This document shows positions 1 through 8,343 of a stretch of DNA of 43,813 nt, in pieces. Numbering within the stretch: the first letter of the stretch is position 1; each line of letters opens with the position of its first letter. The stretch is from Moorena bouillonii PNG (lineage in GTDB: Bacteria; Cyanobacteriota; Cyanobacteriia; Cyanobacteriales; Coleofasciculaceae). A model generated the notes under the pieces. The model did no database searches. It was not told the origin of the DNA and worked only from the letters and a program-made list of their open reading frames with translations. The DNA is taken from NCBI RefSeq assembly GCF_001942495.1, contig NZ_MKZS01000001.1, positions 2,309,089-2,352,901 on the forward strand. Reading direction: 5' to 3'. The position numbers were made by a program, and so were the translations under genes.

Positions 1-3
1 AGT

Positions 4-42
4 CGCTCATGGGGGAAACCCCCAAGACCGCGCTGCATCGCT
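4..42. repeat. Dispersed GC-rich repeat, copy 1
   Basis: A short element built from a self-complementary core (GGGGGAAACCCCC) followed by AAGACCGCGCTGCATCGCT. Closely related copies lie at 111-173 and 258-340, and a diverged one at 36720-36760. It has no coding signature. It looks like a non-autonomous dispersed repeat; its mobility and function are unknown. Confidence 0.6.
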
Positions 43-110
43 AATCAATAAGTTTGAACCCTTTTCTGCATAGCCTACCAACCATAAAGGCTCAACGTAA
101 TCAGGTTTCG

Positions 111-173
111 TCTCCGGGGAAACCCCCTTTGGCGGCGCTGCCTCCCCAAGACCGCACTGCCTCCCCAAGACCG
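111..173. repeat. Dispersed GC-rich repeat, copy 2 with internal duplication
   Basis: The GGGGAAACCCCC core is followed by two tandem copies of a CTGCCTCCCCAAGACCG unit (about 138-173). It belongs to the same family as 4-42 and 258-340. No gene is apparent. Confidence 0.55.
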
Positions 174-257
174 TAATGGTGCTTTTGACCCGTAATTAAA
201 TTCGCCACGGGTCGCACCTCTGCATTGCTTTTGTCGTATTACTGTTCTTGATGCAAT

Positions 258-340
258 AGCGAGTGGGGGAAACCACGGCAATAGCGAGTGGGGGAGACCC
301 CCAAGACCGCGCTGCCTCCCCAAGACCGCGCTGCATCGCT
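258..340. repeat. Dispersed GC-rich repeat, copy 3 (compound)
   Basis: Two GCGAGTGGGGGA starts occur in tandem, followed by two CTCCCCAAGACCGCGCTGC units and a terminal GCATCGCT. It is a compound copy of the element at 4-42, consistent with local amplification. Short open frames cross it on both strands but are products of the repeat, not genes. Confidence 0.6.
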
Positions 341-417
341 TTTATAAGCTTCCCAAAAATCTGTATAACACACAGCACATTGTCGAACCACTGGAGGGAA
401 AGACTGCTACAGTGTAA

Positions 418-590
418 AGCTTTGAGTTTTGGAAAATGTGCAATTAATTTTTTGCACCTGCTTAAAGGCAATGTTGTATCACTACATGTTTATCACTACC
501 AATTAATTACCTACTCTGGATCTCTGTAACCCTTACATTGCAAGGCTTTGAGTTTCATTAAATGTGCAATTAATTTTTTGCACCTGCTTA
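418..590. repeat. Pair of 47-bp near-identical direct repeats, each with a hairpin
   Basis: Copies at 418-464 and 544-590 share the last 29 bases exactly and most of the preceding bases. Each contains the inverted repeat GTGCAA-8 nt-TTGCAC (arms 438-443/452-457 and 564-569/578-583). The 79 bp between them is unique. They may be protein-binding sites upstream of the biosynthetic operon or the ends of a small mobile repeat; the sequence alone does not decide. Confidence 0.6.
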
Positions 591-840
591 GTTTAGCATA
601 ACAGGTACGGAAGAAGCAAATTTTTAAGAAAATCTATTCGGCTATAGTAAATTTACTTTTTAGTTGGTATAATCCGGAGCAAATTGTCAACAGGTAGGTT
701 TTATGCTAATAAAATATTTACCTGTTTTTCCCACAAAACCTACCTTACTTATTTTTACCATAAAATTCTACAACCTTTACATAGCAAGCATTTGACCCTG
801 TTTCGTTACCCCGTAAGAACATATAGCAAGTCTTATACCC

Positions 841-966
841 ATGAGGTACAAATCTCTGGTTTTTAGGGAGCAGGGAGCAGGGAGCAGGGAGCAGGGAAGA
901 ATGAAGAGGGAAGAGGGAAGAGGGAAGAGGGAAGAGGGAAGAGGGAAAAAATAATGTGTACCTCAT
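841..966. repeat. Heptamer tandem repeats inside a 10-bp inverted repeat
   Basis: Four units of AGGGAGC (865-892) are followed by six units of GAAGAGG (903-944). The block is flanked by an exact inverted repeat, ATGAGGTACA at 841-850 and TGTACCTCAT at 957-966. Short heptanucleotide tandem repeats are well known in filamentous cyanobacteria. The flanking inverted repeat suggests the array sits within a small palindromic element. Confidence 0.75.
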
Positions 967-1050
967 AGCTATGAGAAACGCTATAGATAATGAACAGCTT
1001 TACAAAATGTTACACTAATAAAGTGCATTTCAGAATAGCTTCTGTTAAGC

Positions 1051-1075
1051 TACTGAATGATACTTTGTATCAGTA
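1051..1075 (+). promoter_or_regulatory. Nested inverted repeat, possible operator/promoter of the biosynthetic operon
   Basis: Two nested dyads occupy this stretch: TACTGA (1051-1056) with TCAGTA (1070-1075), and TGATAC (1058-1063) with GTATCA (1067-1072). A TATAAA-like box follows directly at 1074-1079, about 70 bp before the first ATG. The position suits a regulator-binding site overlapping a promoter. No -35 box is clear, and the assignment is inference. Confidence 0.35.
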
Positions 1076-1146
1076 TAAAAAACTAACCCATACAGTGTTT
1101 TTTTATACCATTACAGTAGTAATCTAGAAAGGATTGAACCCTGAAT

Positions 1147-2550
1147 ATGCTCACACCAAACCAGATTCAACACTTTGAAGAAAAGGGATGGTTAGGCCCC
1201 CTGGATCTATTTACAAGTTCAGAAGTAGAATCTGTAAAAAAATGTATAGAAACTAATAGTTCAATTAAAGAAGTAGAGGGTCAGCCGATGATGATGCTCT
1301 ACAACAATGTCCTGAACCTCAACACATCTCGTGACCTTCATCTGTTTCATCAACCGATAGCCGAGATGTTTAAAAACAACAAAATTGTTCGGCTACTAAA
1401 CCAGTTGGGTGGGGACAATTTACTATTGTGGAACAGTAATGTTTTTTGCAAAATGCCAGGGGAAGGAGAGATCAAATGGCATCAAGTTTATGATTCTTAC
1501 GACCCCAGCGCTTATGATCCTCAAAAGCCAGCACTGCTTTACCCCAATACTGAAGATATTATAAATATATCAGTATGGATAGCTTTAGATGATGCTACTC
1601 TCGAAAACGGTTGCTTACATTTTGCTAATGGGACACACAAGGAAAAATTTCGGCGAGTGCAGGTACCTGCTGAGCAGGGAATGTTTGCGGGTATAAAAAA
1701 CCATAAAATGGTTTGGCAAGGGCGGAGAAAATACTCAGTAGTGTTTGACTTCGATGACAATGAATGGGAAGTGGAAGCTGTACCAGCGCGCATGGGGCAA
1801 GCTATCATTTTTACCGAAAGAGTTATGCATTCCTCTCCCCCCAATAACTCCAAGCAACAACGCCGACTAGGTATTAATGGACGTTATGTTCCTCCCAGCG
1901 TACAGGTTTATCCACACCGTTTAAAAGGCGATTTCATCGACGAAAATTTTCATAATATCAAAAAGCATTTTTGTATCCTGGTATCAGGGCAAGATGATTA
2001 TGGAATAAATGTCGTTCGTGATTCTCATGATCTAGACAATATAGAGTTAGAATTTCAGACCATGTCCAACTTAGTTCGCTTTGGTCATGTTCAACTACCT
2101 AAAGGCAAGAAAGAAATAGAGCTTGAGACTCTCTATCAACAAGCAATGGAAGGGGATTGTCTAGAGGAGGAGCCAGATCCGATTCTGCAACCTAGAAAGT
2201 ATATTCAATGGCAAGCCTGGAATCAACTTAAAGGCATGAGTTGCAGTGAGGCGATGAAGCAATACAGTCAAATAGTAGCCAAACTGCCAGTAGTGGATCA
2301 AAAAAAGGAGCTGCCTCTAGAAGAAAAAATTAAAGCTTGGTTAGTCGCTTACATCGCCAAAGTTTTTAACATTGAAGCAGATGAGGTGAATAGTACTCTT
2401 CCTTTTGAGCGCTATGCTCTAGGATCGGCTGATGCAGCAAATCTAGTTGCTGAGTTGGGAGCTTGGCTAGAACGAGATATTCCTGCTACTGCGCTTTATA
2501 GTTACCCAACTATAGAGTTTTTGGCTAAGCATTTAGTTTCGTCATCCTGA
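1147..2550 (+). CDS. hctB (homologue): Non-heme Fe(II)/2-oxoglutarate halogenase-like protein fused to an ACP (HctB-type)
   Basis: 467 aa. Residues about 1-330 are a PhyH/halogenase-type cupin domain and about 380-467 are an acyl carrier protein with its phosphopantetheine site at the LGSADAAN motif. The proximal metal motif is W111-H112-Q113-V114, with distal H228 and a likely 2-oxoglutarate-binding Arg near 240. The Asp/Glu that hydroxylases use as third iron ligand is absent, which in this superfamily marks halogenases. However, the replacement is Val, not the usual Ala or Gly. The halogenase-ACP fusion and its place directly before a KS-AT-MT-KR PKS match hectochlorin HctB, which chlorinates C5 of a hexanoyl-ACP. 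The expected role here is chlorination (probably gem-dichlorination) of the starter on its own ACP. It starts the operon; AAAGGA at 1128-1133 is a rather distant ribosome site. The gap to the PKS gene is 18 bp. Confidence 0.9.
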   Translation: MLTPNQIQHFEEKGWLGPLDLFTSSEVESVKKCIETNSSIKEVEGQPMMMLYNNVLNLNTSRDLHLFHQPIAEMFKNNKIVRLLNQLGGDNLLLWNSNVFCKMPGEGEIKWHQVYDSYDPSAYDPQKPALLYPNTEDIINISVWIALDDATLENGCLHFANGTHKEKFRRVQVPAEQGMFAGIKNHKMVWQGRRKYSVVFDFDDNEWEVEAVPARMGQAIIFTERVMHSSPPNNSKQQRRLGINGRYVPPSVQVYPHRLKGDFIDENFHNIKKHFCILVSGQDDYGINVVRDSHDLDNIELEFQTMSNLVRFGHVQLPKGKKEIELETLYQQAMEGDCLEEEPDPILQPRKYIQWQAWNQLKGMSCSEAMKQYSQIVAKLPVVDQKKELPLEEKIKAWLVAYIAKVFNIEADEVNSTLPFERYALGSADAANLVAELGAWLERDIPATALYSYPTIEFLAKHLVSSS

Positions 2551-2568
2551 AGATAAGGTGCAAATTAC

Positions 2569-5500
2569 ATGGATCCAACCGCGATTATAGGTATTGGTTG
2601 TCGTTTTCCAAGTGCTGGAAATCCAGAAAGCTTTTGGGATTTGCTGCGGCATGGGGTGCATACCATCACTGAAGTTCCGTCAAATCGATGGGATGTTGAT
2701 GCCTTGTATCATCCAGATCCAGCTACACCAGGAAAAATGAACACCCGTTGGGGCGCTTTTCTGGAACAGATAGATATGTTTGAACCGAGTTTCTTCGGAA
2801 TTTCTCCCCGAGAAGCAGAGTCAATGGATCCCCAGCATAGACTAGTCTTAGAGGTAGCCTGGGAAGCTCTGGAAAATGCAGGACTGGCACCAAATAAGTT
2901 AGCTGACAGCCAAACAGGTGTGTTTATAGGAATCGTTGCTAGTGATTATGGCCGACTGGTGTTCAATGATCACCTTAATATAGATGCTTATGGCGGCATT
3001 GGAATCACGCCTGGTATTGCAGCGAATCGTCTCTCCTATATACTGAATTTGCATGGACCTAGCTTGGCGATAGACACAGCTTGCTCGTCATCGCTGGTAG
3101 CATTGCATTTTGCCTGTCAAAGCCTGCAAAGCGGTGAGTCTAATTTGTGCTTGGTCGGAGGGGTGAATTTGGTTTTGTCCCCCGAATACACTCTCACTTT
3201 TTCTCAAGCTCGGATGATGGCGTCGGACGGTTTTTGTAAGACTTTTGACAAAGACGCCGATGGTTATGTACGAGGGGAAGGATGTGGTGTAATTGTCCTC
3301 AAACGCCTCTGTGATGCCCTCCGGGATAGAGACAATATTTTAGCAGTTATCAAAGGCTCGGCAGTTAACCATGATGGTCTCAGCAATGGAATGACTGCAC
3401 CCAATGGGCGTTCGCAGCAGGCAGTTATCAGGCAAGCATTAAAAAATGCTGGTGTAGCTCCAGCCCAGATTAGTTATGTTGAAGCTCACGGTACTGGCAC
3501 TTCCTTGGGAGACCCAATAGAAGTTGAATCCATAAAAGCAGTACTGGGTCAAGGGCGATCGCCTCTTGAGTCCTGTGGGATTGGTTCAATTAAGACCAAT
3601 ATCGGTCATTTGGAAGCTGCGGCGGGAATAGTTGGTCTAATTAAGACAGTTCTATCACTACAACATCAGCAAATACCATCCCACCTGCACCTAAAACAAC
3701 TGAATCCCTTAATTCAGTTAGAAGGTACACCCTTTTTTATACCTACTGAGTCCCAACCTTGGTCTGTTGCTACAGAACCTCGCTTAGCTGGGGTCAGTTC
3801 CTTTAGCTTTGGTGGCACAAATTGCCATGTGATCTTGTCGGAAGCTCCCAAACAAGAAACCAAAGCTAATGAAATTGAACGCCCTGCTCACATTCTTGCT
3901 CTCTCAGCCAAAAATCAGAAGGCTTTGAGTGAATTAGTAGAGCGCTATGAGGCTCATCTGAAATCAAACTCATCCGCAAAGCTGGCAGACGTTTGTTTCA
4001 CTGCCAATACAGGAAGAGCGCATTTTGATCACCGCCTTTTTGTTACGGCAACATCTACAACAGAGATGCAAAAGGCTCTGCGCGATCTTGCGGAGGGCGA
4101 AGATACAGTGCCAACCGGTCAAATATGCAGTCCCAAGCGCCAGAAAATAGCCTTCTTATTTACTGGTCAAGGGTCTGTGTATCTGAATATGGGGCGTCAA
4201 CTCTACGATACCCAACCGACATTTCGTAATTGCCTCAAACGCTGTGAAGAAATTTTGCGTCCCTATCTGGAAGAACCACTACTCTCTGTTCTCTATCCAG
4301 ATATTGATTTGTCTTCTCCAACATCTGGCGAGGCAAACCAAAAGTTATACAACACGGCCTATACTCAACCTGCTTTATTCGCTCTAGAATATGCGCTATG
4401 CCAATTATGGAAATCTTGGGGCATAGAGGCGGATGCTGTCATCGGTCATAGTGTGGGGGAATATGTCGCTGCCTGTGTTGCTGGGGTTTTCAGCCTAGAA
4501 GACGGTCTCAAATTGATTGCAATGCGGGGACAATTAATGCAACAATTGCCTCCAGGTGGAGAGATGTTGTCCTTGCTCGCATCAGAATCTCAAGTGCGAG
4601 AAGTGATTGCTCCCTATGGCGATCAAGTTGCGATCGCAGCTCTCAATGGCCCCAGCAGTATAGTAATTTCTGGTAAAAGTGAAGCCATCCAGGAGATTTA
4701 CAGCAGCGTGTCAACGCAAGGAATAAAAGCCAAATTTTTGCAAGTATCCCATGCTTTTCACTCTCCGCTGATGGAACCAATGCTAGGGAAGTTTGAGGTA
4801 GCAGCATGGCAAATCTCCTACAATAAGCCTCAGATTCCTCTAATTTCTAATGTTACTGGGCAACGAATAGGCGATGACACTAGCACTCCTGAATATTGGG
4901 TGAATCATATACGACAACCAGTCCGCTTTGCTGATGGTATGCAGACTTTAGACCAGGAAGGCTGTAAAATTTTCTTGGAAATCGGACCCCAGGCAATTTT
5001 GCTGGGAATGGGACGCCAATGCTTACCAGAGGACACGGGGGTTTGGTTGCCTTCTCTGCGCAAAGATCGCGAAGACTGGCAACAATTGCTAGAGAGCTTA
5101 GGGGAATTGTACGTAAGAGGTGTAGAGGTAGACTGGTCAGGATTCGACAAAGATTATATCCGTGAGAAAGTAGTATTACCTACTTATCCTTTCCAAAGAG
5201 AACGGTATTGGACCAAAGCAACTAATTTTACTAACTTTGTAGATAAAGAGGAGTTCCGGGATTGGTTATACGAAGTAGAATGGCGACCTCAAGCTAGTTT
5301 TGGCGGGCAGTTTTCATCAGAGGAACTTCTAGACCCATTGACCATTAACCAGAAACTACAACCTTTGGTGTCGTCTTTAGCCTCTGTTAATAACTTGGAT
5401 AGCTACAGTCAACTTGTGAGACAATTAGAAACTTTGAGTGTGGAATATGTCTTGCAAGCCTTTGACAAAATGGGATGGTCATTTAAACTGGGGGAAAACT

Positions 5501-8343
5501 TCTCCACTGAATCCCTAGCCCAAAGATTAGGTGTAGCACCACAATATAAACAACTTCTCAACCTGTTGTTAGAGATGCTAGCAGAAGTAGAAATTCTGCG
5601 CTACACCGAAAACCAGTGGGTGACACTCCAAACTCCTGAAAAAGTCAATCTACAACAAAAAAATCAGACCTTACTTGCTCAATTCCCCAGCGCTAATGCA
5701 GAAATAACTATGTTAGAGCGTTGTGGTTCCCAATTGAGAGCAGTTTTGCAGGGAACTATAGATCCCCTGCAAGTTCTCTTCCCTGAAGGGGATTTTACTA
5801 TAGCTACCCAACTATATGAACAGTCTCCTGAAGCACAATATACCAATACTTTAGTCCAGCGAGCGATCGCTACTGCCCTGGAAAATTTACCTCCAAGCCG
5901 AGGGGTGCGATTATTAGAAATTGGAGCTGGGACGGGGGGAACTACTAGCTATATATTGCCTCATCTGAATCCAGAGCAAACAGAATATATCTTCACCGAT
6001 ATCGGTAGCTTATTTACAAGCAAAGCACAGGATAAATTTAAGGATTACCCATTCATACACTATCAAAACTTAGACATTGAAAAAAATCCCGAAATTCAAG
6101 GGTTTGACCCCCATCAGTACGATGTGATAGTGGCAGCTAACGTAATCCATGCTACAGCCTCTTTGCGTAAAACTCTAGAGCATGTGAGGCAGTTGTTGAG
6201 ACCTGGAGGGATGTTGGTGTTGTTGGAAATCACAACTCCCAGGCGGTGGGTAACTTTATTTGCTGGAATGTTAGACGGATGGTGGAATTTTAGGGATTTT
6301 GATTTACGACCTAATCAACCCTTACTAACTGTATCAAAGTGGCAGAAATTGCTAATAGAAAGCGGTTTTCCCAAAGTGGTAAATCTGCCCAATATTCAGG
6401 GAACAGAAGAGGTTATATCTTCCCAGAGTGTAATTATTGCTCAAACTGCAACTACTCCATCGTTGCCTCCGAGTGAAGGATGGTTAATTTTTGCAGACCA
6501 GCAAGGTATCGCTCAACAGTTGGCAAATCGACTGCGGAGCTGCGGACAAGTCTGTAATTTGGTGTTTCCAGGAAAGGAGTACCAACAGATAGCATCAGAT
6601 GAGTTTACTATAAACCCGGAAAATTCTGATGACTACTTAAAACTGGTGACAGAGGTAAAAGCTAATCTGCCCGATTTTAAAGGAGTGTTGCATCTATGGA
6701 GCTTAGATACTCCAAGAGCAGAGGAACTAACACTAGAAGACCTGAAAGTAGCTTCAAAACAGGGATGTGGGAGTGCCTTATACTTAGTTCAAGCCTTGAG
6801 CGAGGCAAAATTTGAGCTTTCGCCTCATCTGTGGCTTGTGACCACAGATGCACAGCCTGTTGTTCCCATCAAGGATTCGGGATCGGGATTAGCACAATCA
6901 CCTTTATGGGGAATGGGTAGAGTAATCTCTCTAGAACATCCTGAATTGTCGGTACGAATGATAGATTTAGACCCTAATTCAGCGTTGGAACGTTCCTGTG
7001 CCAAACTTTTAGCAGAAATCGGGGATTCAAATGGTGAAAACCATATTGTCTTTCGAGATGAACAGCGTTACGTCCCACGCCTAGTGCATAAGAACTTCAT
7101 AGAATCTCAAAGTCTCCAGTTCCGGTCGGATGTTACTTACTTGATTACTGGTGGTACTGGTTACTTGGGGCTGAAGTTCGCCGAATATATGGTAGAGCAA
7201 GGAGCTCGCCAGCTAGCATTAATCGGACGCAAAGGCCTTCCCGAACGGGAACATTGGACCAACCTTGACCAAGAGAGTAATGAATGGAAACAGGTTCAAG
7301 CTATTCAGCTCATGGAAGAGAAGGGAGCTAGCGTAACAGTGTACGCATCTGATGTTACCGACCAAGCTCAAATGTCCTCAATTATTAAGTCGATCCATAC
7401 TGTTCAAAAACCACTGCGGGGTATTATTCATGCTGCTGGTTTAAGTGACCAACACAAATTAAGTCAGATGACTCATCAAATACTTGAATCGATACTTAGC
7501 CCGAAGACAGTTGGAACGTGGGTTCTTCATCAACTAACCAAAGAGATAAACCTAGACTTCTTTATCTGCTTTTCTTCGATTGGGTCAGTATGGGGTTCCC
7601 TAGGTCACGGACATTATGATGCAGCTAACCACTTTCTTAATGTTTTAGCTTATTATCGTCGTTCGATCGGGCTCCCAGCATTAAGTATAAATTGGGGAAG
7701 TCTCGGTGTTGGGGGCATGGTTTCTGAGGAAAGTTATGTACAATGGATGAAGCAGATTGGCTTAGGAGAATTACGACCACAGCAAGGATTTAATGCCTTA
7801 AGTTTTCTTTTAAAAACCAATGCTATCCAACCACTAGTGACAAAGGTAGATTGGTCTACATTTAAGAAATATTATGAAGTAAGGGGATTAGGAAAGCTAT
7901 TTAGTGACCTGATGACTCTCTCTACTGTGGATATGAAAACACCTTCAATAGAGACAATAGAGAGTCAGGAGTCTAGCATCTTAGAACAATTACAAGCAGC
8001 TTCTCCAAGTAAAAGAGAAAACATTTTATTGACTCATTTTCAAAATGAAATTGCGAAATCGTTACGCACAAGCGCTTCAGAAATAAGCTTACAAAAACCT
8101 TTAAATAGCATGGGACTTGATTCCCTAATGGCTGTAGAATTGCGAAATATGAGTCTAGTGAAGCTAGGGATAGATATTCCTACTGTCAAATTTATAGAAG
8201 GGCTTAGTATTGCCGATATAGTAACTGAGGTAAAAGATCAACTGAACGAGATTGACGCTAGTCAAAAAGTTGAGGGGGAAAATCACCAACAACTTTACAC
8301 AGAAGAAGCAGACCAGATAGAACGAGTAAGGGGTGAATTATGA
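2569..8343 (+). CDS. hctD (homologue): Type I polyketide synthase, KS-AT-cMT-KR-ACP
   Basis: 1924 aa, one module. KS about 1-425 has Cys172 (DTACSSS), His307 (EAHGTGT) and His347 (NIGHLE), all catalytic. AT about 526-830 has Ser628 in GHSVG and the HAFH motif at 728-731, which indicates malonyl-CoA. A C-methyltransferase lies at about 1000-1350 with the SAM motif EIGAGTGG near 1117. KR about 1520-1710 has GGTGYLG, a catalytic Ser near 1668 and YDAAN near 1681. The ACP near 1850 has GLDSLM. There is no DH or ER, so the product keeps a 3-hydroxyl. The module would extend the chlorinated starter by two carbons, methylate C2 and reduce C3. The downstream gene starts inside its stop codon (ATGA), implying coupled translation. 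The domain order equals hectochlorin HctD. The transposase gene hctC, which I recall between hctB and hctD, is absent. Confidence 0.95.
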   Translation: MDPTAIIGIGCRFPSAGNPESFWDLLRHGVHTITEVPSNRWDVDALYHPDPATPGKMNTRWGAFLEQIDMFEPSFFGISPREAESMDPQHRLVLEVAWEALENAGLAPNKLADSQTGVFIGIVASDYGRLVFNDHLNIDAYGGIGITPGIAANRLSYILNLHGPSLAIDTACSSSLVALHFACQSLQSGESNLCLVGGVNLVLSPEYTLTFSQARMMASDGFCKTFDKDADGYVRGEGCGVIVLKRLCDALRDRDNILAVIKGSAVNHDGLSNGMTAPNGRSQQAVIRQALKNAGVAPAQISYVEAHGTGTSLGDPIEVESIKAVLGQGRSPLESCGIGSIKTNIGHLEAAAGIVGLIKTVLSLQHQQIPSHLHLKQLNPLIQLEGTPFFIPTESQPWSVATEPRLAGVSSFSFGGTNCHVILSEAPKQETKANEIERPAHILALSAKNQKALSELVERYEAHLKSNSSAKLADVCFTANTGRAHFDHRLFVTATSTTEMQKALRDLAEGEDTVPTGQICSPKRQKIAFLFTGQGSVYLNMGRQLYDTQPTFRNCLKRCEEILRPYLEEPLLSVLYPDIDLSSPTSGEANQKLYNTAYTQPALFALEYALCQLWKSWGIEADAVIGHSVGEYVAACVAGVFSLEDGLKLIAMRGQLMQQLPPGGEMLSLLASESQVREVIAPYGDQVAIAALNGPSSIVISGKSEAIQEIYSSVSTQGIKAKFLQVSHAFHSPLMEPMLGKFEVAAWQISYNKPQIPLISNVTGQRIGDDTSTPEYWVNHIRQPVRFADGMQTLDQEGCKIFLEIGPQAILLGMGRQCLPEDTGVWLPSLRKDREDWQQLLESLGELYVRGVEVDWSGFDKDYIREKVVLPTYPFQRERYWTKATNFTNFVDKEEFRDWLYEVEWRPQASFGGQFSSEELLDPLTINQKLQPLVSSLASVNNLDSYSQLVRQLETLSVEYVLQAFDKMGWSFKLGENFSTESLAQRLGVAPQYKQLLNLLLEMLAEVEILRYTENQWVTLQTPEKVNLQQKNQTLLAQFPSANAEITMLERCGSQLRAVLQGTIDPLQVLFPEGDFTIATQLYEQSPEAQYTNTLVQRAIATALENLPPSRGVRLLEIGAGTGGTTSYILPHLNPEQTEYIFTDIGSLFTSKAQDKFKDYPFIHYQNLDIEKNPEIQGFDPHQYDVIVAANVIHATASLRKTLEHVRQLLRPGGMLVLLEITTPRRWVTLFAGMLDGWWNFRDFDLRPNQPLLTVSKWQKLLIESGFPKVVNLPNIQGTEEVISSQSVIIAQTATTPSLPPSEGWLIFADQQGIAQQLANRLRSCGQVCNLVFPGKEYQQIASDEFTINPENSDDYLKLVTEVKANLPDFKGVLHLWSLDTPRAEELTLEDLKVASKQGCGSALYLVQALSEAKFELSPHLWLVTTDAQPVVPIKDSGSGLAQSPLWGMGRVISLEHPELSVRMIDLDPNSALERSCAKLLAEIGDSNGENHIVFRDEQRYVPRLVHKNFIESQSLQFRSDVTYLITGGTGYLGLKFAEYMVEQGARQLALIGRKGLPEREHWTNLDQESNEWKQVQAIQLMEEKGASVTVYASDVTDQAQMSSIIKSIHTVQKPLRGIIHAAGLSDQHKLSQMTHQILESILSPKTVGTWVLHQLTKEINLDFFICFSSIGSVWGSLGHGHYDAANHFLNVLAYYRRSIGLPALSINWGSLGVGGMVSEESYVQWMKQIGLGELRPQQGFNALSFLLKTNAIQPLVTKVDWSTFKKYYEVRGLGKLFSDLMTLSTVDMKTPSIETIESQESSILEQLQAASPSKRENILLTHFQNEIAKSLRTSASEISLQKPLNSMGLDSLMAVELRNMSLVKLGIDIPTVKFIEGLSIADIVTEVKDQLNEIDASQKVEGENHQQLYTEEADQIERVRGEL

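Larger units (their letters stand above)
1..1146. other. Gene-free, repeat-rich region upstream of the biosynthetic operon
   Basis: I see no convincing coding sequence here: the open frames are short, cross repeats and lack family motifs. It holds the dispersed GC-rich repeats, the 47-bp direct repeats, the heptamer array and, near the right end, the likely operon promoter. No acyl-ACP synthetase gene (hctA in the hectochlorin cluster) is present in this stretch. Confidence 0.7.

Noticed and set aside
4-340. Repeated CTCCCCAAGACCGC units could suggest a CRISPR array.
   Set aside because: Units are contiguous or irregularly spaced without uniform spacers, and no cas gene is present; they are dispersed or tandem repeats.
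263-529. An 88-codon open frame on the + strand in the left intergenic region.
   Set aside because: It runs through the compound repeat and one of the 47-bp repeats and has no family motif or ribosome site.
2551-2568. Expected transposase gene (hctC) between halogenase and PKS, as I recall for the hectochlorin cluster.
   Set aside because: Only 18 bp separate the two genes here; no remnant is visible.
5200-7100. Possible DH or ER domain in the PKS between AT and KR.
   Set aside because: No HxxxGxxxxP dehydratase motif or ER nucleotide motif is found; the stretch is explained by the cMT and the structural half of the KR.
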